Assembly (NCBI RefSeq): GCF_030719035.1
Contig: NZ_CP132203.1
Location: 4,792,501 to 4,856,500 of the forward strand
Direction of reading: 5' to 3'
DNA: 64,000 bases
DNA from: Hahella sp. HNIBRBA332
GTDB taxonomy: Bacteria > Pseudomonadota > Gammaproteobacteria > Pseudomonadales > Oleiphilaceae
The translations under genes and the position numbers were made by a program. The notes beneath the pieces were generated by a model. That model had not been told where the DNA came from, did not search any database, and was given only the letters and a program-made list of their open reading frames with translations. Below are positions 60,093 through 64,000 of the stretch, one piece after another (position 1 is the first letter of the stretch; every line of letters begins with the position of its first letter).

Positions 60093-61301
60093 ATGAGCGA
60101 AAAGCAGTTTTGTCACCTGAACGCCCTGATTATCGATGACGACGCCTTCATGCGCAGCATTATCACCAAAACGCTGCAACGGCTTAATCTGGGGCGGGTG
60201 GAAAGCGTTGCGAGTGGAGAAGAAGCGCTGACCTTACTGGAAGACGCAGATTCTCACTTCGATATTCTATTGGTGGACCTGCTGATGCCTGGCATGGACG
60301 GTATCGAACTACTGCGCCACTTGGCTGAACATGAATACCAGGGCGGCGTGCTGCTGTTCAGCGGCGCGGACAGTAAAGTGTTAAAAGCCGCCGTGAACGT
60401 AGCGCGGGCGCGTTACCTGAATGTGTTGGGCTCTTTGCAGAAGCCCGTCACCGTCGACGCGCTCACTTATTACCTCACTCATTACCAGTCTTATTTCCGC
60501 TCCCGTCATACGGTTTCCGGCGGTTCCCTGCTCAATACCAGCGAGCTGCGCCAAGGCCTGAGTGATGGTCACCTCACACTTTTCTATCAACCTCAGGTGG
60601 ATATGAAAACCGAAGCCGTCGTCGGGGTGGAGGCCCTGGCCCGTTGGAAGCACCCGCAGCATGGCTTGCTGGGCCCTGGCGCATTTGTGCCGTTAGCAGA
60701 AGAAAGCAATCTCGTCGGCGATTTCACCACTGCCGTGATCGCGCAGGCGATAGATCAAATGCAGAAGTGGAAGCAGAAGCAACTCAACCTGCAGGTCGCC
60801 ATCAACATTTCCTCTTCCTCCATTTCCATCCTGGATCTGCCGCACTTGCTGGAGCACTACTGCCAGCATCATAAAGTAGAGGCGTCGAGAATCACGCTTG
60901 AGATTACCGAGACTCAAGTGGGACAGGATATGGTGACCATGCTGGAAGTGCTCACCCGCATAAAACTGAAAGGCTTGGGGCTGTCCATTGACGACTTTGG
61001 CACCGGCTATTCCTCATTGGAGCGCTTGCAGCGCATTCCATTCGACGAACTCAAAATCGACGGCAGCTTTGTCCACGGCTCCAATCGCGATCAGGCGGCG
61101 CGGGCCATTTTTGACTCCAGCGCCGCCCTGGGCAAACAACTGGGCATGAGCATCGTGGCGGAGGGAGTGGAAAATCAGGATGACTGGGACTACGCCGCCA
61201 AACTGGGCTGCGATATCGCTCAGGGATTCTATATCGCCCAGCCAATGGCGCCGGAGGACTTTGAGGATTGGCTGAAACGCCGCGAGGCGGCGAAAGAGTA
61301 G
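60093..61301 (+). CDS. Response regulator with EAL phosphodiesterase domain
   Basis: 402 residues. Receiver 1-130 with phosphoacceptor Asp62 (LLVDLLMPGMDG); EAL domain about 150-395 with EALARW, NISSSS, EITETQ, DDFGTGYSS, KIDGSFV, AEGVEN and QGFYIAQP, all of the residues of active cyclic-di-GMP phosphodiesterases. It has no GGDEF domain. Likely the output of the hybrid kinase. In Shewanella and Legionella NosP pathways the kinase also controls an EAL-type regulator. ATG 60093 is preferred; TTG 60084 is in frame. Ends one base from the convergent cobC stop. Confidence 0.93.
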   Translation: MSEKQFCHLNALIIDDDAFMRSIITKTLQRLNLGRVESVASGEEALTLLEDADSHFDILLVDLLMPGMDGIELLRHLAEHEYQGGVLLFSGADSKVLKAAVNVARARYLNVLGSLQKPVTVDALTYYLTHYQSYFRSRHTVSGGSLLNTSELRQGLSDGHLTLFYQPQVDMKTEAVVGVEALARWKHPQHGLLGPGAFVPLAEESNLVGDFTTAVIAQAIDQMQKWKQKQLNLQVAINISSSSISILDLPHLLEHYCQHHKVEASRITLEITETQVGQDMVTMLEVLTRIKLKGLGLSIDDFGTGYSSLERLQRIPFDELKIDGSFVHGSNRDQAARAIFDSSAALGKQLGMSIVAEGVENQDDWDYAAKLGCDIAQGFYIAQPMAPEDFEDWLKRREAAKE

Positions 61302-61302
61302 C

Positions 61303-61857
61303 TTAGCCTTCAGGCAGATTGGGAGCGGGAATGTGAATCACACCGCCATAATCCAGAGGAATACTGAAAGTCTTCGACTTATCCCAGCGGCAATATTCAG
61401 GATGCAGTTGCAGACACAGGCAGCGTAGTAAACCTGAATGGGCCACCACCAGCGCCACTTTTCCCTTGGCTTCCCGCACCAGGCGCTCAACGAATTGCTC
61501 GCTTCTCTGATACAAATCCGGAAAACCTTCCCCTCCTGGAGTGCGCTGCGTCAACCAATTGTCTCCCCAGTCGCGCGCTTCCTTCTGCGGCAAGTCGGTT
61601 AGCAACTTGCCGTCCCAATCGCCAAAGCTCATTTCCATCAGAAGGTCGTCAAAGTCCGGCGCGGGGTCCAACCAGTCCGCCAGCGTTTTACAACGGGTCA
61701 GCGGACTGCTGTATAACAGGTCCCAGGCCGCCGGCAACTGCGCGCGGATAGTGGCCGCTTCTTCTGCAAACGTATCGGCCAGAGCGACATCGGATTGCCC
61801 GTACAGCGTTCCTTTCGGAACCGCAACCCGAGTATGGCGGATCAGATAGAGCTCCAT
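61303..61857 (-). CDS. cobC: Alpha-ribazole-5'-phosphate phosphatase
   Basis: 184 residues of the histidine phosphatase family: LYLIRHTRVA (catalytic His; RHT in place of RHG is common in this subgroup), YSSPLTRC, EMSFGDWDG and VAHSGLLR. Removes the phosphate from alpha-ribazole phosphate (or adenosylcobalamin phosphate) at the end of cobalamin assembly. It overlaps the cobS end by 16 bp, confirming the cobalamin context. Confidence 0.9.
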   Translation of the reverse strand: MELYLIRHTRVAVPKGTLYGQSDVALADTFAEEAATIRAQLPAAWDLLYSSPLTRCKTLADWLDPAPDFDDLLMEMSFGDWDGKLLTDLPQKEARDWGDNWLTQRTPGGEGFPDLYQRSEQFVERLVREAKGKVALVVAHSGLLRCLCLQLHPEYCRWDKSKTFSIPLDYGGVIHIPAPNLPEG

Positions 61858-62708
61858 AGCGCCCCCAGCAACAGGAATAGAACAATTTCAGCCAGTTGTT
61901 GCACAGCGCCCAGACAGTCTCCGGTGTAGCCGCCCAAGCGGCGGGACAGGTAACCAATACTGATGCGACGCAGGAACCACAAGCCCACGACCGCCAACGC
62001 CAGCGCTTTGACGCCCGCCAGCAGCAGCGGCGCGAGCGCTATCACTGCGGCAATGGCGATGTCTCTCGTTGCGATGCCTTTAGCGACCGGCTTGACCTTG
62101 CTGAGCTGGTCCGCGCGCACGTAGTCCAGACTCGCGATCAGACTGATCGCCAAGGCGCGACTGCAGGCATGGGATATCCAAAGCAATAACAGGGCGGCGT
62201 CTGGAGCAAGCTGCGCCAGAATGACCATTTTCAGAGAAAGACTTAACGCCAGCGCCAGCGCGCCATAGGTCCCCACCCGGCTGTCCTTCATGATTTCCAG
62301 GATACGCTCTGGCGTGTGTCCGCCGCCAAACCCATCAGCGGCGTCCGCCAGTCCATCTTCATGAAACGCGCCTGTGATAAGAACTCCTGCCGCTATGGCC
62401 AGCACTGCCCCGCCCCAGGGTCCATAAAAGTAGAGACCCAGCAAGTAGGCGCAAGCAGCCGCCAGAGCCACCAGCCAACCGGTCAGGGAGATATAGCGAC
62501 TGGCCTGATTCAGATCCGCTTCATTGAAGTCATACAGTAAGCGCACCGGGATACGGGTATAGAACTGCAAGGACAGCATCAGCAGGCGCCATTGCCGACG
62601 CAGGATCTCCGCCCAGCGCTGCGCCGCGGACTCCTCGGTTTCATTCACGGTTTCGCCGCCGTCCATGATTGTTCGGGATCTTTGGTCAACGCGCTCGTAG
62701 TCGCTCAC
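61842..62708 (-). CDS. cobS: Adenosylcobinamide-GDP ribazoletransferase
   Basis: Joins alpha-ribazole (phosphate) to adenosylcobinamide-GDP, at the inner membrane. 288 residues as read, with about six hydrophobic segments and the signature GAFHEDGLADAADGF followed by MKDSRVGTYG. The start is GTG 62708 and leaves 40 extra N-terminal residues relative to common family members; ATG 62666 is an alternative. 12 bp after cobT. Confidence 0.92.
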   Translation of the reverse strand: MSDYERVDQRSRTIMDGGETVNETEESAAQRWAEILRRQWRLLMLSLQFYTRIPVRLLYDFNEADLNQASRYISLTGWLVALAAACAYLLGLYFYGPWGGAVLAIAAGVLITGAFHEDGLADAADGFGGGHTPERILEIMKDSRVGTYGALALALSLSLKMVILAQLAPDAALLLLWISHACSRALAISLIASLDYVRADQLSKVKPVAKGIATRDIAIAAVIALAPLLLAGVKALALAVVGLWFLRRISIGYLSRRLGGYTGDCLGAVQQLAEIVLFLLLGALWSSI

Positions 62709-62720
62709 GAATCGAGTCCG

Positions 62721-63773
62721 CTAACTTTTTTCACTGACGCCAGCATCCGCGAAGCTGGCCATTTCATTGAAGAAGTTCAGAGAAGACTGCAACAAGGGGT
62801 ACGCCAATGCACAGCCAGTCCCCTCTCCCAGCCGCAAATCCATCTTCAGAATCGGATCTGCTTTTAACGCTTCCAGCATATGTTGATGCCCCTGCTCCAT
62901 AGAGCGGTGGCAGAAAATAGCATATTCGCCAATGGCCGGGGCCAGCTTATAGGCGGCCAGATAGGCTGCTGTAGCGATAAAGCCGTCTATCAGCACCAGC
63001 ATGCGGTTTTGCGCCGCACGTAATATGCCGCCGACCATGGCGACAATTTCAAAGCCTGCGAATGTCTGCAGAATATCAATCGGGCTTTTCAGGTCGGGGT
63101 ATTTCTCAGCCGCCTGCTGCAGTAAGTTAACCTTGCGCTCAAATTGCTCGTCGCTCAGCCCTGTGCCGCGCCCCACGCAGTGGTCTAGTGGAACGTCGAG
63201 AAGATAGCTCATCAGCATGGAGGCGGAAGACGTGTTGCCGATACCCATCTCACCAAAGCCCAATACGTTACAGCCTTCTTCCGCGATCGCATCGACTTGA
63301 GCCGCCCCCAAGCGCAACGCCTTTTCACAGAGTTCCTCGGACATGGCCGGTTGCTCCAGAAAATTCTCTGTTCCCGGACCGATTTTTCCTTTCACCAATT
63401 GCGGGTGGTCTTCAAATTCGTGATTCACGCCTGCGTCGATTACCCGCATGCTGATATTGTGCTGACGCGCAAAGACGTTGATCGCCGCCCCGCCCTGCAG
63501 GAAGTTATGCACCATCTGCCAGGTGACGTCCTGTGGATAGGCGCTGACGCCGGATTTCGCCACGCCATGATCGCCGGCGAATACCAGAATGTAGGGATTC
63601 TTCAACGTGGGGGTCATCGTGCCCTGTATGCGGGCGACCTGAAACGCCAGTCGTTCCAGTTGCCCCAATGCGCCCAGGGGTTTGGTTTTCTGATCGATTT
63701 TCTGGTGCAACGCCGCATCCAGCGTGTTGTCTATCGGGGGAACGCGCAAGCGTCTGATAAATTCCATTTTCAT
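62721..63773 (-). CDS. cobT: Nicotinate-nucleotide-dimethylbenzimidazole phosphoribosyltransferase
   Basis: Activates the lower ligand dimethylbenzimidazole to alpha-ribazole phosphate. 350 residues. FAGDHGVAKSGVSAYP, MGIGNTSSAS and the C-terminal catalytic Glu in LRLGEGTGCALA are visible. Upstream of cobS and downstream of cobU on the same strand; a 109-bp space to cobU is too small for a cobalamin riboswitch, and I see none. Confidence 0.96.
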   Translation of the reverse strand: MKMEFIRRLRVPPIDNTLDAALHQKIDQKTKPLGALGQLERLAFQVARIQGTMTPTLKNPYILVFAGDHGVAKSGVSAYPQDVTWQMVHNFLQGGAAINVFARQHNISMRVIDAGVNHEFEDHPQLVKGKIGPGTENFLEQPAMSEELCEKALRLGAAQVDAIAEEGCNVLGFGEMGIGNTSSASMLMSYLLDVPLDHCVGRGTGLSDEQFERKVNLLQQAAEKYPDLKSPIDILQTFAGFEIVAMVGGILRAAQNRMLVLIDGFIATAAYLAAYKLAPAIGEYAIFCHRSMEQGHQHMLEALKADPILKMDLRLGEGTGCALAYPLLQSSLNFFNEMASFADAGVSEKS

Positions 63774-63882
63774 CCTCTTCTCGTCAAATAGTCAGTCATT
63801 GTTGTTTTCCAAACCCACGCGTTAAAACGTCAACAGGCCCAACCTGAGGTTCAGACCTTATTTTTAATAGTAATCAGTATAC

Positions 63883-64000
63883 TTAGGCAAGCTCCAAACG
63901 ACCTTTCAGACAATGAGGCAGTCCTGCGACGGTTAACACCACCCGATCACACAAGGCGGCGAGCGCCTGATGCAGCAGCCCGGCTTCATCGCAATAGCGG
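63883..64000 (-). CDS. cobU: Adenosylcobinamide kinase/guanylyltransferase (C-terminal part only)
   Basis: 39 residues are visible at the right edge, ending CDRVVLTVAGLPHCLKGRLE followed by LA and TAA. This matches the C-terminus of CobU/CobP, and its place ahead of cobT supports it. The P-loop lies outside the window. Confidence 0.8.
   Translation of the reverse strand, partial: RYCDEAGLLHQALAALCDRVVLTVAGLPHCLKGRLELA

Noticed and set aside
63774..63882. Cobalamin riboswitch between cobU and cobT
   Set aside because: The space is only 109 bp and I cannot find the B12-box pattern; the genes are likely one transcript with control further upstream.

Overview
The window is chromosomal DNA of a gammaproteobacterium. 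GC content looks close to 53-55 %. Gene order and protein types (dut-coaBC-radC-rpmBG, AlgC with a membrane N-terminus, cytochrome c4, SutA, PanP, a polyphosphate kinase next to hemB) point to a marine Oceanospirillales/Pseudomonadales-type organism; Hahella is my best guess, made from memory and not from a search. I see no rRNA, tRNA, CRISPR array, insertion sequence or prophage. The DNA is densely coding, and both edges cut a gene (algC on the left, cobU on the right).

Layout. 0-13 kb is mostly housekeeping: algC, dut, coaBC on the minus strand; radC, rpmB, rpmG on the plus strand; an EEP-family hydrolase, dsbA, cytochrome c4, engB; a TetR/aldehyde dehydrogenase divergon with a perfect palindromic operator; coaD and a YfhL-type ferredoxin. 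12.6-20.6 kb holds hemB-ppk1-AI-2E-type permease, a TVP38/flavoprotein-disulfide-reductase fusion, a DUF3592 protein and sutA. 20.9-31.4 kb is mixed: a very large PilZ-DUF1631-GGDEF-EAL protein, a second TetR regulator, a membrane-anchored DsbA-like protein, DUF503, the aspartate decarboxylase PanP and three proteins I cannot name.

31.4-51.3 kb is the most remarkable part. A minus-strand operon yqiJ (OB-fold membrane protein), yqiK (flotillin) and a 1750-residue coiled-coil AAA-type ATPase diverges from a plus-strand operon yjfI (DUF2170), a PspA/IM30 protein and then a small ribbon-helix-helix-like protein. Four copies of a 13-bp palindrome (GACATA-N-TATGTC) sit in the shared control region, placed the same way over both promoters. 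Immediately beyond lies a six-gene minus-strand operon for a predicted peptide-ligase system: the proteasome-like protease Anbu, a transglutaminase-DUF2126 protein, an ATP-grasp/Alpha-E fusion, a second transglutaminase, a stand-alone circularly permuted ATP-grasp and a stand-alone Alpha-E protein. Together these suggest a membrane-stress module coupled to peptide synthesis or tagging and proteolysis.

51.5-64 kb holds an acetoacetate-decarboxylase-like protein lacking the Schiff-base lysine, alanine dehydrogenase with a divergent Lrp-type regulator, creD, a FIST protein/hybrid kinase/EAL response-regulator operon resembling the NosP-NahK nitric-oxide pathway, and the cobalamin lower-ligand genes cobU, cobT, cobS and cobC.
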